This document shows positions 1-7,657 of a DNA stretch of 13,142 bases, piece after piece; positions within the stretch are counted from its first letter, which is position 1, and the number at the start of each line of letters is the position of its first letter. This DNA is from an uncultured Clostridia bacterium (lineage in GTDB: Bacteria; Bacillota; Clostridia; Christensenellales; Aristaeellaceae): NCBI GenBank assembly GCA_946409855.1, contig CAMJXZ010000051.1, positions 1 to 13,142 of the forward strand, read 5' to 3'. The position numbers and the translations under genes were made by a program. The notes beneath the pieces are model-generated. The model was not told where the DNA came from. It did no database searches and saw only the letters and a list, made by a program, of their open reading frames with translations.

Positions 1-1839
1 GCGGGCGTCGTAATCGATCAGTTCGCTGGCGACGCCCAGACATCCGGGCATGGAAAGGACTCTTCTCTCATCCGGACTGAGCACCCGGGACTTGACGCTG
101 GTGACCGGCAGGAAGGTCGCGCGCCCCAGACGGTTGGCCCGCAGATAATCGATGATCTTCTTGGCGGTCTCTTCGTCGTCCGTCACGATGTTTTGAAGCG
201 CGCCGCCCAGCACCATATCGACAGCGGTTTCCAACCGCTGCGGCACATTGATCAGACGGGCCAGCACGCCGTGAACACGCGGATTGCTTCCGGCGTAGTC
301 CAGGGCTTTTTTCACCGACTGCTGGTAGCCGGTCATCTCATGGGCCATTTCCTCCATCAGCTTCAGCCGGCTCCTGTCGGACTGCAGATGAAGGTTTTCG
401 GACTGCATCTCGTCGCTGAGGTTCTGCGACTTCTGTGCGAAAACAGCGGTTTTCTCCAGCATGTCGGAAACGGCGTCCCGGCATTCAGCCAGCGCAAGCT
501 CGGCGGCTTCCCGGGCGGCCTTGTCCTGCTGCACCTGATCGGCCAGGATCAGCTTCTGCGCTTCCAGTTCCTTGATGGAGAGTTCGAGCTCAGAAAGACG
601 TTCCGCCATCTGGGCGCGAATGGTCGTCTGCCGGGTCTGCCGGTCCCGGGCGTCGCTTTGCCGGTTGGCGGCGGCCAGTATTTCGGCCTTGTGCCTGTCC
701 AGCGCGGTTTCGGCCGCCTGTTCCAGCGCGAGCAGGTTTTGAAGCAGGGTCTGCGCGTTTTCGCAGCTTTGGCCGTAGCCGGCCAGCGCTTCCGTCAGCT
801 GCGCCTGCTCCTGCTCATCGGAGGGCGCGCTGCACAGCTGTTCGGTTTCTGCCTGAATGCCGGTAAGCTGCTTTTCTTCTTCGTCCCTGGAGGACTGCAG
901 CTGGGTGATCCGGCCCAGCAGCCGTTCCCGCTCGATCTCCGCCTGATGGGTTTCCTCCAGCTGCCGGTTATGCGTCTGCCGGAAGGAGGAGAGCGCGGTT
1001 TCCACTTCCTCGATTTCCCGGTCCAGCGCTTCCCGCTGCTGGGTAAATTCGTTCAGCCTGGCCTCTTCGCCCAGGATCACATCCTTGAGCCCGTCCATGG
1101 TCTGCCGGAGGACTTCGGTCCGGTGGATGTTTTTATCGTACCGGAGCAGAAAGATATTCGCTTCCAGGAGCTTCAGCCGTTCAAACAGCTTCTGGTACTG
1201 CCTGGCGATTTCGGATTCTCTTTGCAGGGTATCCAGCCGGGTTTCGATTTCGTGCAGGATGTCGTGGATCCGCGTCAGATTCTCGCCGGTCCGGGCGAGC
1301 TTTCGTTCCGCTTCTTCCTTGCGCACCCGGTACGTCATGATCCCGGCGGCTTCCTCAAATACCTGGCGGCGGTCTTCGCTTTTCTGGGAAAGGATCTCGT
1401 CGATCCTGCCCTGGCCGATCAGCGAATAGCCCTCGCGGCCGATGCCCGTATCCCGGAACAAATCCTGAATGTCCTTGAGCCGGCAGTTCGTGTGATTCAG
1501 CTGATACTCGCTGTCCCCGCTGCGGTAAACCCGGCGGGTCACGCATACTTCGGAAAAAGCGCTTCTCAGCTTGCCGTCGCTGTTGTCAAACGTCAGGGAC
1601 ACTTCGCAGTAAGAGGCGCGTTTTCTTTTCTGCGTGCCGCCGAAAATGACGTCTTCCATTTTCGCGCCGCGGAGAATGCGGGGGCTTTGCTCGCCGAGCA
1701 CCCACCGGACAGCGTCGGCGATAGTGCTTTTTCCGGAACCGTTCGGGCCGACGAGCCCGGTGATTCCATGGTTGAACAGGATCTCGGTTTTATCCATAAA
1801 GGATTTAAAACCGTACAATTCGAGTTTCTTAAGCTTCAT
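1..1839 (-). CDS. smc: Chromosome partition protein SMC, N-terminal 613 residues (runs off left edge)
   Basis: SMC is the ATPase core of bacterial condensin (SMC-ScpA-ScpB), which organises and segregates the chromosome. The visible part begins MKLKKLELYGFKSF, the usual SMC N-terminus, followed by the Walker A motif GPNGSGKS at about residues 31-38 and the Q-loop in IGQGRIDEIL near residue 143. A long Glu/Gln/Arg-rich coiled-coil arm covers roughly residues 170-500. The hinge starts near residue 515 (GVLARLINVP, then LGGALQNIV and NRLGRATFLP). The second coiled coil, ABC signature and Walker B lie outside the window. The frame is open from the ATG at 1839 to base 1, without frameshift. It starts 47 bases after the rnc stop codon, with a weak ribosome binding site (GGGGA), and is probably co-transcribed with rnc. 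The large plus-strand open frame over it is a shadow. Confidence 0.96.
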   Translation of the reverse strand, partial: MKLKKLELYGFKSFMDKTEILFNHGITGLVGPNGSGKSTIADAVRWVLGEQSPRILRGAKMEDVIFGGTQKRKRASYCEVSLTFDNSDGKLRSAFSEVCVTRRVYRSGDSEYQLNHTNCRLKDIQDLFRDTGIGREGYSLIGQGRIDEILSQKSEDRRQVFEEAAGIMTYRVRKEEAERKLARTGENLTRIHDILHEIETRLDTLQRESEIARQYQKLFERLKLLEANIFLLRYDKNIHRTEVLRQTMDGLKDVILGEEARLNEFTQQREALDREIEEVETALSSFRQTHNRQLEETHQAEIERERLLGRITQLQSSRDEEEKQLTGIQAETEQLCSAPSDEQEQAQLTEALAGYGQSCENAQTLLQNLLALEQAAETALDRHKAEILAAANRQSDARDRQTRQTTIRAQMAERLSELELSIKELEAQKLILADQVQQDKAAREAAELALAECRDAVSDMLEKTAVFAQKSQNLSDEMQSENLHLQSDRSRLKLMEEMAHEMTGYQQSVKKALDYAGSNPRVHGVLARLINVPQRLETAVDMVLGGALQNIVTDDEETAKKIIDYLRANRLGRATFLPVTSVKSRVLSPDERRVLSMPGCLGVASELIDYDAR

Positions 1840-1886
1840 TTCCGATCCCCAAGGGTATTGTTCCCCCAAGATCCGGCTTTACGGAT

Positions 1887-2543
1887 TCATTGGCGGAGCA
1901 ATAGTATTTCAAGTGCCGTGCCGGCGGCCGCCTGTTCGGCCTTCTTTTTGCTTGGACCAGTGCCCCGGCATATTTCCGTTCCGTCGACGAAAACGGCTAC
2001 CGTGAACGATTTGGCGTGCGCGGGCCCGCTTTCATCGAGCAGATGGTACTCCGGGACGGGTTTTTTCTTTGCCTGAAGATATTCCTGCAGGTCGGCTTTC
2101 GCGTTTTCGGTCTGGGTTTCTTCTTCCGGCCAGAGCCTGAGGATCAGCGAGGAGGCGCTTTCATAGCCGCCATCCAGATAAACGGCGGCCAGAACGGATT
2201 CCATCGCGTCGGACAGCGCGCCGTTCTGATCGGCGACGCCGTTCATACGGCAGCCGTGGTCCATCTGCAGATAATCGCCCAGATGCAGCAGCCTGGCAAT
2301 ATCCGCCAGCGCTTTTTCGCAGACCATTCCCTGGCGCAGCGAGGTCAGCTGTCCTTCGTGCGCCTGCGGGAAGGCGGAATACAGGTGGTTGCTGATCACC
2401 AGCTGCAGCACGGCATCGCCCAGGAATTCAAGCCGCTGGTTATTCCGGGCGCCCAGGGACGGATGGCGAAGCGCGAGGTCCAGCAAACTTGAATCCCTGA
2501 AATGATATCCCAGGGATTCCATCAGTTCAGTCTTATTATTCAT
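1887..2543 (-). CDS. rnc: Ribonuclease III
   Basis: RNase III is a dimeric, Mg-dependent endonuclease that cuts double-stranded RNA during rRNA maturation and mRNA processing. Numbering from the ATG at 2543 (218 residues), the signature RLEFLGDAVL lies at about 37-46 with acidic residues E39 and D43. The second acidic pair is D112 and E115 in SDAMESVLAAVYLDGG. A double-stranded-RNA-binding domain follows from about 148 to 216 (DLQEYLQ ... GTGPSKKKAEQAAAGTAL). All four catalytic acidic residues are present. An in-frame TTG at 2567 would add eight residues. I prefer the ATG because it starts close to the conserved LGYHF region, but neither start has a strong ribosome binding site. The gene sits between acpP and smc, the classic Firmicutes order, and the 109-base gap before it holds a GC-rich hairpin. 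Confidence 0.96.
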   Translation of the reverse strand: MNNKTELMESLGYHFRDSSLLDLALRHPSLGARNNQRLEFLGDAVLQLVISNHLYSAFPQAHEGQLTSLRQGMVCEKALADIARLLHLGDYLQMDHGCRMNGVADQNGALSDAMESVLAAVYLDGGYESASSLILRLWPEEETQTENAKADLQEYLQAKKKPVPEYHLLDESGPAHAKSFTVAVFVDGTEICRGTGPSKKKAEQAAAGTALEILLLRQ

Positions 2544-2572
2544 CTTGCCTGACTCAAAAAGGTTCAAGCGGT

Positions 2573-2599
2573 CCCGCTCTAAAAAGTTGGCCCGCTCTA
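2573..2599 (-). repeat. Two direct copies of TAGAGCGGG, 18 bases apart
   Basis: On the minus strand the 9-mer TAGAGCGGG occurs at 2591-2599 and again at 2573-2581, separated by nine bases, in the leader just before rnc. The second copy ends five bases before the alternative TTG start at 2567. No known binding motif was recognised. It may be a small tandem duplication. Confidence 0.5.
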
Positions 2600-2605
2600 T
2601 GAATT

Positions 2606-2632
2606 CCGCCGCGCAGAAAGCCCGCGCGGCGG
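2606..2632 (-). repeat. GC-only 9-bp hairpin between acpP and rnc
   Basis: The minus strand reads CCGCCGCGC, a nine-base loop, then GCGCGGCGG: a perfect 9-bp stem made only of G-C pairs (2606-2614 with 2624-2632). No T run follows, so it is not a standard intrinsic terminator. Outside an internal loop, CTCTA (upstream) and TAGAG (downstream) can also pair and lengthen the structure. Its place in the rnc leader suggests a processing site or mRNA stabiliser, by analogy with rnc autoregulation known in other bacteria. That role is inference. Confidence 0.7.
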
Positions 2633-2652
2633 TACAATACTAGAGAAACCGA

Positions 2653-2880
2653 TTACTGATGCGCTTCGATGTATTTGACGACGTCGCCGACGGTCTTCAG
2701 CGTATTGATCGCGTCGTCCTCGATGGTGATGTTGAAATTATCTTCCATGTCCATGATCATGACCATGACATTGGCGCTGTCCGCTTTCAGGTCTTCCACC
2801 AGGCGGGATTCGGCGGTAATCGTGGCGGGATCCACTTTCAGCTGTTTGGCGATCATGCTGACGACGGTTTCAAAAATCAT
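2653..2880 (-). CDS. acpP: Acyl carrier protein (75 aa)
   Basis: Acyl carrier protein carries growing acyl chains on a 4'-phosphopantetheine arm for fatty-acid synthesis and hands acyl groups to PlsX. The 75-residue, acidic, four-helix protein has the expected length. The modification site is the serine in DLKADSANVM, about residue 35. The usual motif is DSL; here the serine is followed by alanine, and helix II is unusually rich in methionine (MVMIMDMED). The start is supported by the strong ribosome binding site AAAGGAGGA about seven bases before the ATG. It lies 32 bases downstream of plsX and upstream of rnc, in the normal operon position. The context favours the housekeeping ACP, although the DSA variant leaves open a specialised paralogue. 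Confidence 0.93.
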   Translation of the reverse strand: MIFETVVSMIAKQLKVDPATITAESRLVEDLKADSANVMVMIMDMEDNFNITIEDDAINTLKTVGDVVKYIEAHQ

Positions 2881-2912
2881 TTTGTGTTCCTCCTTTGTAT
2901 GAGACGAAATGT

Positions 2913-3899
2913 TTACAGGGATGACTGTATGGTTTCGATGACGTGACCGTCAATCATACGCGTGGCCTGACGGATGGCGCAGGCGATCGCGTGCGGGTTG
3001 CTGGAACCGTGCGCTTTGACGACCGTGCCCTGAACGCCCAGCAGCGGCGCTCCGCCGACTTCCGTATAGTCCATCACTTTTTTTACCCGGCGGAACGCGG
3101 GCTTGGCGATGAGGGCGCCGATCTTGCTGCGGGTATCAGCCAGCAGTTCTTTTTTGATGATTCCCAGCAGTGTGCCGGCGACGCCTTCCATGAATTTCAG
3201 GATCAGGTTCCCGTAAAAACCGTCCGTGACCACCACATCGGCGATATCCGCGGTAATATCCCGCCCTTCGACGTTGCCGACGAAATTGAAAGGCATTTTC
3301 TCCATCAGGGGATAGGCGGCCTTGACCAGCGCGTTTCCCTTTTCCGCTTCGGCCCCGATGTTGACCAGGCCGACCCGGGGGTTATCCAGCTTCTGGACGG
3401 TCTTCATGTACGCGCTGCCCATCAGGCCAAACTGAGGGAGGTATTCCGGAAGACTGTCCACGTTCGCGCCGCAGTCAATCAGACAGAAATATCCTTTGCC
3501 GTTCGGCAGCAGCGGGGCCAGGGCGGGGCGCTCGATCCCCTGAATCCTGCCCAGCCGGAAGATGCCGCCGGCCAGCGTAGCGCCGGTAGAGCCGGCGGAA
3601 ACAAAGCCGTCCGCTTCGCCGCTGCGGACTGCCAGCATCCCCATAACCACCGCGCTTTGCTTCTTCTGACGGACGGCCATGACCGGCGCGTCATGGTTGG
3701 TGATGATGTCCGGTGTCTCAACGAGTTTGATCCGTTCGCGGACATCGTCCGCTCCGGCCAGCAGGGGCTCCATGGCGGAAACCGTACCGGCCAGGGTGAT
3801 CGTCAGATCCTGATCGGCGCGAAGCGCCTCGACGGCGCCGAGCACCGTGCAGTTCGGGGCGTCATCACCGCCCATGGCATCCAGGTAAATATGGCGCAT
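2913..3899 (-). CDS. plsX: Phosphate acyltransferase PlsX
   Basis: PlsX converts acyl-ACP plus phosphate to acyl-phosphate, the acyl donor for PlsY in the first step of membrane phospholipid synthesis. The 328-residue product has the family length and begins MRHIYLDAMGGDDAP, the hallmark PlsX start. Also visible are MAVRQKKQS near residues 74-82, AGSTGAT near 102-108, the DCGANVD and DGFYGN stretches, and the C-terminal GVQGTVVKAHGSS. I chose the ATG at 3899, which has GGAG eight bases upstream. An upstream in-frame GTG at 3950 falls at the predicted transcription start and precedes the conserved N-terminus, so it is unlikely. This is the first gene of plsX-acpP-rnc-smc. No fapR, fabD or fabG lies beside it in this window, unlike the Bacillus arrangement. 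Confidence 0.97.
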   Translation of the reverse strand: MRHIYLDAMGGDDAPNCTVLGAVEALRADQDLTITLAGTVSAMEPLLAGADDVRERIKLVETPDIITNHDAPVMAVRQKKQSAVVMGMLAVRSGEADGFVSAGSTGATLAGGIFRLGRIQGIERPALAPLLPNGKGYFCLIDCGANVDSLPEYLPQFGLMGSAYMKTVQKLDNPRVGLVNIGAEAEKGNALVKAAYPLMEKMPFNFVGNVEGRDITADIADVVVTDGFYGNLILKFMEGVAGTLLGIIKKELLADTRSKIGALIAKPAFRRVKKVMDYTEVGGAPLLGVQGTVVKAHGSSNPHAIACAIRQATRMIDGHVIETIQSSL

Positions 3900-3957
3900 A
3901 ATAACCGCTCCAATCGCTCTGTTTGAAGGTGTTCCGGATGATCCCGTCACCCTTCGG

Positions 3958-3986
3958 ATTGTACCATAAAAGGACGTTTATTTCAA
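3958..3986 (-). promoter_or_regulatory. Sigma-A promoter for plsX-acpP-rnc-smc
   Basis: On the minus strand TTGAAA (3981-3986) and TACAAT (3958-3963) are separated by exactly 17 bases, close to the housekeeping consensus. The predicted transcription start is about 3951, giving a leader of about 50 bases before the plsX ATG. I saw no FapR-like palindrome around it. Confidence 0.82.
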
Positions 3987-4001
3987 GAGCAGCAGACCTG
4001 A

Positions 4002-4055
4002 TTCATGACATGCGGCCGCATGGCTCCGCGTGTATAAAAACCGGCCTGTCATGAA
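4002..4055. repeat. Inverted repeat between clpX and plsX
   Basis: TTCATGACA at 4002-4010 is perfectly complementary to TGTCATGAA at 4047-4055. The 36-base spacer contains the palindrome TGCGGCCGCA at 4011-4020 and a short A run. It lies downstream of the clpX stop and upstream of the plsX -35 element. On the minus strand no T run follows the second arm, so I do not call it a terminator. It could be a weak clpX 3'-end structure or a protein-binding site. Confidence 0.5.
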
Positions 4056-4068
4056 CCGCCGAGGACCA

Positions 4069-5367
<1,299 letters not shown>

Positions 5368-5372
5368 TCGAA

Positions 5373-5972
5373 TTACCTCTTACCGGATTTGGGCTGGGGC
5401 TGATAGATCTCATCGATGATGCCGTACTGCAGCGCCTCTTCGGCGCTCATGAAGTGATCCCGTTCGACATCCTTTTCCAGGACTTCGATGGGCTGACCCG
5501 TCATTTCGGACATCAGGCGGTTCATCTTCTGCTTGGTTTTCAGCAGCCATTCCGCCTGGATGCGCACATCGGTCGCCTGACCGGAAGCGCCGCCGGAAGG
5601 CTGGTGGATCATCACTTCGCTGTTGGGCAGCGCCAGGCGCTTGCCTTTTTCACCGGCCATCAGCAGGAAGGCGCCCATGGAGGCGGCCATGCCGATGCAG
5701 ACGGTGCGCACGGGGCATTTGACATAATTCATGGTGTCGTAGATGGCCATGCCGGCGGTGACGGAACCGCCGGGGCTGTTGATATACAGGGAAATATCGG
5801 CGTCCGGGTTTTCGCGCTCCAGGAAAAGGAGCTGAGCGACGACAACATTGGCGACGTTGTCATCGATCGCGCTGCCCAGGAAGATGATCCTGTCCCGCAG
5901 GAGACGGGAATAGATATCGAACCCGCGTTCGCCGCGGCCGGTTTCTTCAATGACATAGGGGATCGTAGACAT
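5373..5972 (-). CDS. clpP: ATP-dependent Clp protease proteolytic subunit ClpP
   Basis: ClpP is the tetradecameric serine protease chamber that degrades proteins delivered by ClpX. At 199 residues it has the normal length. The catalytic triad is complete: S98 in GMAASMGAF, H123 in MIHQP and D172 in ERDHFMSAEEA. The oxyanion-region glycines in INSPGGSV (about 65-71) are also present. The start follows a good ribosome binding site (GAGAGG). It lies 117 bases after tig and five bases before clpX, the usual tig-clpP-clpX order in Firmicutes. A strong hairpin in the tig-clpP gap may lower clpP-clpX expression relative to tig or mark an RNA-processing point. No CtsR-like heptad repeats were seen upstream. 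Confidence 0.98.
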   Translation of the reverse strand: MSTIPYVIEETGRGERGFDIYSRLLRDRIIFLGSAIDDNVANVVVAQLLFLERENPDADISLYINSPGGSVTAGMAIYDTMNYVKCPVRTVCIGMAASMGAFLLMAGEKGKRLALPNSEVMIHQPSGGASGQATDVRIQAEWLLKTKQKMNRLMSEMTGQPIEVLEKDVERDHFMSAEEALQYGIIDEIYQPQPKSGKR

Positions 5973-5990
5973 TCTTTATACCTCTCTTAT

Positions 5991-6033
5991 TAAAATGGCC
6001 AGGCATGAACGTACAGTTTCTAAGCCTGGCCAT
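5991..6033 (-). terminator. Hairpin between tig and clpP (possible partial terminator)
   Basis: The minus strand carries ATGGCCAGGC (6024-6033) and its perfect complement GCCTGGCCAT (5995-6004) around a 19-base loop, followed by TTTAAT. The 10-bp stem is strong, but the T tract is only about four bases. It ends about 22 bases before the clpP ATG, just upstream of its ribosome binding site. It may be an attenuator, a processing site or an mRNA 5'-end stabiliser. No promoter was seen between it and clpP. Confidence 0.55.
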
Positions 6034-6089
6034 GCTGATGTATTGCAGTTTGGGAAGGGAATGCGGGGGATGATCAGAGGCGGGAAGGA

Positions 6090-7490
6090 TTACTGATCTT
6101 CTTCCGGTTTCCCGGCTTCTTCGTCTTCTTCGGTATCTTCCAGGGCTTTCATCACATCGGAAGCAACCTGGGAAGCGTCGACGCGTTCCGCGGCGTCTTT
6201 GACCTCGATCTCAGCGTCCGCTTTGATCTGGTCCACGACCTTGCGCAGCTTCGTGTTCTGTCGGATGATTTCCATCACGCGGTCGGTCAGGGAATTCCTG
6301 AAGTTTTCCACGGTCTGGCCGCTGCGCTTGGCTTCGTCCTCGATCTCCTTATCCACGTCCTCGTCGGAGATTTCCGGATTTTCCTTGTTGATGATCGCCT
6401 CCAGCACCAGCTGCATCTTGACGCGGTTGGAAGCCTGGGGACGGTACATGTCGCTGACCTGTTCTTCAGTCTGGCCGGTGTATTTCAGATAATCCTCATA
6501 CTTGAGGCCCTGATACATCATGTTCATGCGGAGCTGGCGCTTCATCTGGCTGATCTCGTCCTCGATCATCGCGGCGGGAATATCGCAGTCGGAAGCGTCC
6601 ACCACCTGCTGGATCAGGTTGTTTTCCATTTCGACGTCCGCGTTCTTTTCGGCGTTGTCCTTGAGTTCCTTTTCGATCGCTTCTTTGTATTCCTGGAAGG
6701 TGGAATAATCGGAAACGTCGGCGGCGAAATCATCGTCCAGCTCGGGCTTGACTTCGGCCTGAATGCCGTTCACCTTCACATGGAACACAGCGTCCTTGCC
6801 GGCCAGTTCTTTGGACTGGTAAGGATCCGGGAAGGTAACCTTGAGGTCTTTCTCTTCACCGATGGCCATGCCGATCATCTGATCTTCAAAGCCGGGGATA
6901 AAGGTGTGGCTGCCGATTTTCAGCGTCTGTTTTTCGGCGGTGCCGCCTTCAAACGCCACGCCGTCCACGGTGCCGGCATAATCCAGGTTGACGGTATCGC
7001 CGTCCTGAACGGGACGGTCCGTTACATCCTGAAGAGTGGTAGACTTTTCAACATCCCGATCGATCCGCTGGGTGATATCTTCCTCGGTGACCTGATGGAC
7101 GTACTTGACGGCCTTCAGCCCCTTGTATTCGCCCAGCTCCACATCGGGCTTGACATAGACCACGACGGAGAACTTGAGTTCCTGACCGGCGCCCATCTGT
7201 TCGACATTGTCCACTTCCGGGTTGGAAACGACGGAAATATCGTTTTCGGTCACGGCTTTTTCATAAAGATCCGGGAATACTTCATTGAAGGCATCGTCAT
7301 AGAAAACGCCTTCGCCGTAGATCTTTTCGATCACTTTGCGGGGAGCGTGCCCTTTGCGGAAGCCGGGCACCTGCACACGGCCGCGCATTTTGAGATACGC
7401 TTTCTGCACAGCGGCGTCAAATTCTTCGGCGGGAACGACAAATGAGATTTTAACCTGATTGCTTGATACTTTTTCGACCGTGCTGGCCAT
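6090..7490 (-). CDS. tig: Trigger factor (ribosome-associated chaperone / prolyl isomerase)
   Basis: Trigger factor binds at the ribosome exit tunnel and helps nascent chains fold. The 466-residue product has all three domains: the N-terminal ribosome-binding domain with signature GFRKGHAP at 43-50, an FKBP-type peptidyl-prolyl isomerase domain at about 163-245, and the helical C-terminal chaperone domain to about 430. A Glu/Asp-rich tail (LEDTEEDEEAGKPEEDQ) makes it somewhat longer than the roughly 430-residue E. coli protein. I chose the ATG at 7490 (MASTVEKV). An in-frame ATG at 7508 overlaps the ribosome binding site GGAGGG that serves 7490, and its extra residues are not family-like. It is the first gene of tig-clpP-clpX and has its own promoter. 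Confidence 0.97.
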   Translation of the reverse strand: MASTVEKVSSNQVKISFVVPAEEFDAAVQKAYLKMRGRVQVPGFRKGHAPRKVIEKIYGEGVFYDDAFNEVFPDLYEKAVTENDISVVSNPEVDNVEQMGAGQELKFSVVVYVKPDVELGEYKGLKAVKYVHQVTEEDITQRIDRDVEKSTTLQDVTDRPVQDGDTVNLDYAGTVDGVAFEGGTAEKQTLKIGSHTFIPGFEDQMIGMAIGEEKDLKVTFPDPYQSKELAGKDAVFHVKVNGIQAEVKPELDDDFAADVSDYSTFQEYKEAIEKELKDNAEKNADVEMENNLIQQVVDASDCDIPAAMIEDEISQMKRQLRMNMMYQGLKYEDYLKYTGQTEEQVSDMYRPQASNRVKMQLVLEAIINKENPEISDEDVDKEIEDEAKRSGQTVENFRNSLTDRVMEIIRQNTKLRKVVDQIKADAEIEVKDAAERVDASQVASDVMKALEDTEEDEEAGKPEEDQ

Positions 7491-7540
7491 ATGCGGGACA
7501 CCCTCCATATTCTAAAAGGTAAAACATTAAATAAATTCCT

Positions 7541-7559
7541 GCGTTTCCCATGAAAACGC
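7541..7559 (-). repeat. Short hairpin at the predicted 5' end of tig mRNA
   Basis: GCGTTT and AAACGC pair perfectly. Adding a G-T and a C-G pair extends the stem to 8 bp closed by a three-base loop. The predicted transcription start is about 7561, so the hairpin would begin within about three bases of the mRNA 5' end. Such 5'-terminal stems are known to protect mRNAs from 5'-end-dependent decay; that role here is inferred. Confidence 0.55.
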
Positions 7560-7567
7560 TAAAAGAT

Positions 7568-7596
7568 ATTTTACACCGTAAATCATAAAAAAGCAA
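7568..7596 (-). promoter_or_regulatory. Sigma-A promoter for tig-clpP-clpX
   Basis: On the minus strand TTGCTT (7591-7596) and TAAAAT (7568-7573) are separated by 17 bases, with an AT-rich stretch upstream. The predicted transcription start is about 7561, giving a leader of about 70 bases. It sits directly after the xylB terminator. I saw no CIRCE element or CtsR-like repeat. Confidence 0.8.
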
Positions 7597-7618
7597 GTAT
7601 TTTCCCAAAAAACAGCGC

Positions 7619-7642
7619 AAAAAACCCCGGGGAAACCCGGGG
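7619..7642 (-). terminator. Intrinsic terminator of xylB
   Basis: On the minus strand CCCCGGG and CCCGGGG form a perfect 7-bp G-C stem around a four-base loop (TTTC), followed at once by six T residues (7619-7624). It starts about 16 bases after the xylB stop codon and separates xylB from the tig promoter. Confidence 0.9.
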
Positions 7643-7657
7643 CTGGAAAAGGCTGAA

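Noticed and set aside
193..2076. Long plus-strand open frame (627 codons) over smc and rnc
   Set aside because: It lies antisense to smc and rnc, has no recognisable motifs, and its composition reflects the opposite strand's codon bias. The minus-strand frame gives a clear SMC sequence.
3900..3950. Upstream GTG start for plsX
   Set aside because: It coincides with the predicted transcription start and precedes the conserved MRHIYLDAMGG N-terminus, which has its own ribosome binding site.
3900..4000. FapR operator near plsX
   Set aside because: FapR controls plsX in Bacillus, but no FapR-like palindrome is visible around this promoter.
7491..7508. Upstream ATG start for tig
   Set aside because: That ATG overlaps the GGAGGG ribosome binding site of the ATG at 7490, and the extra residues are not family-like.
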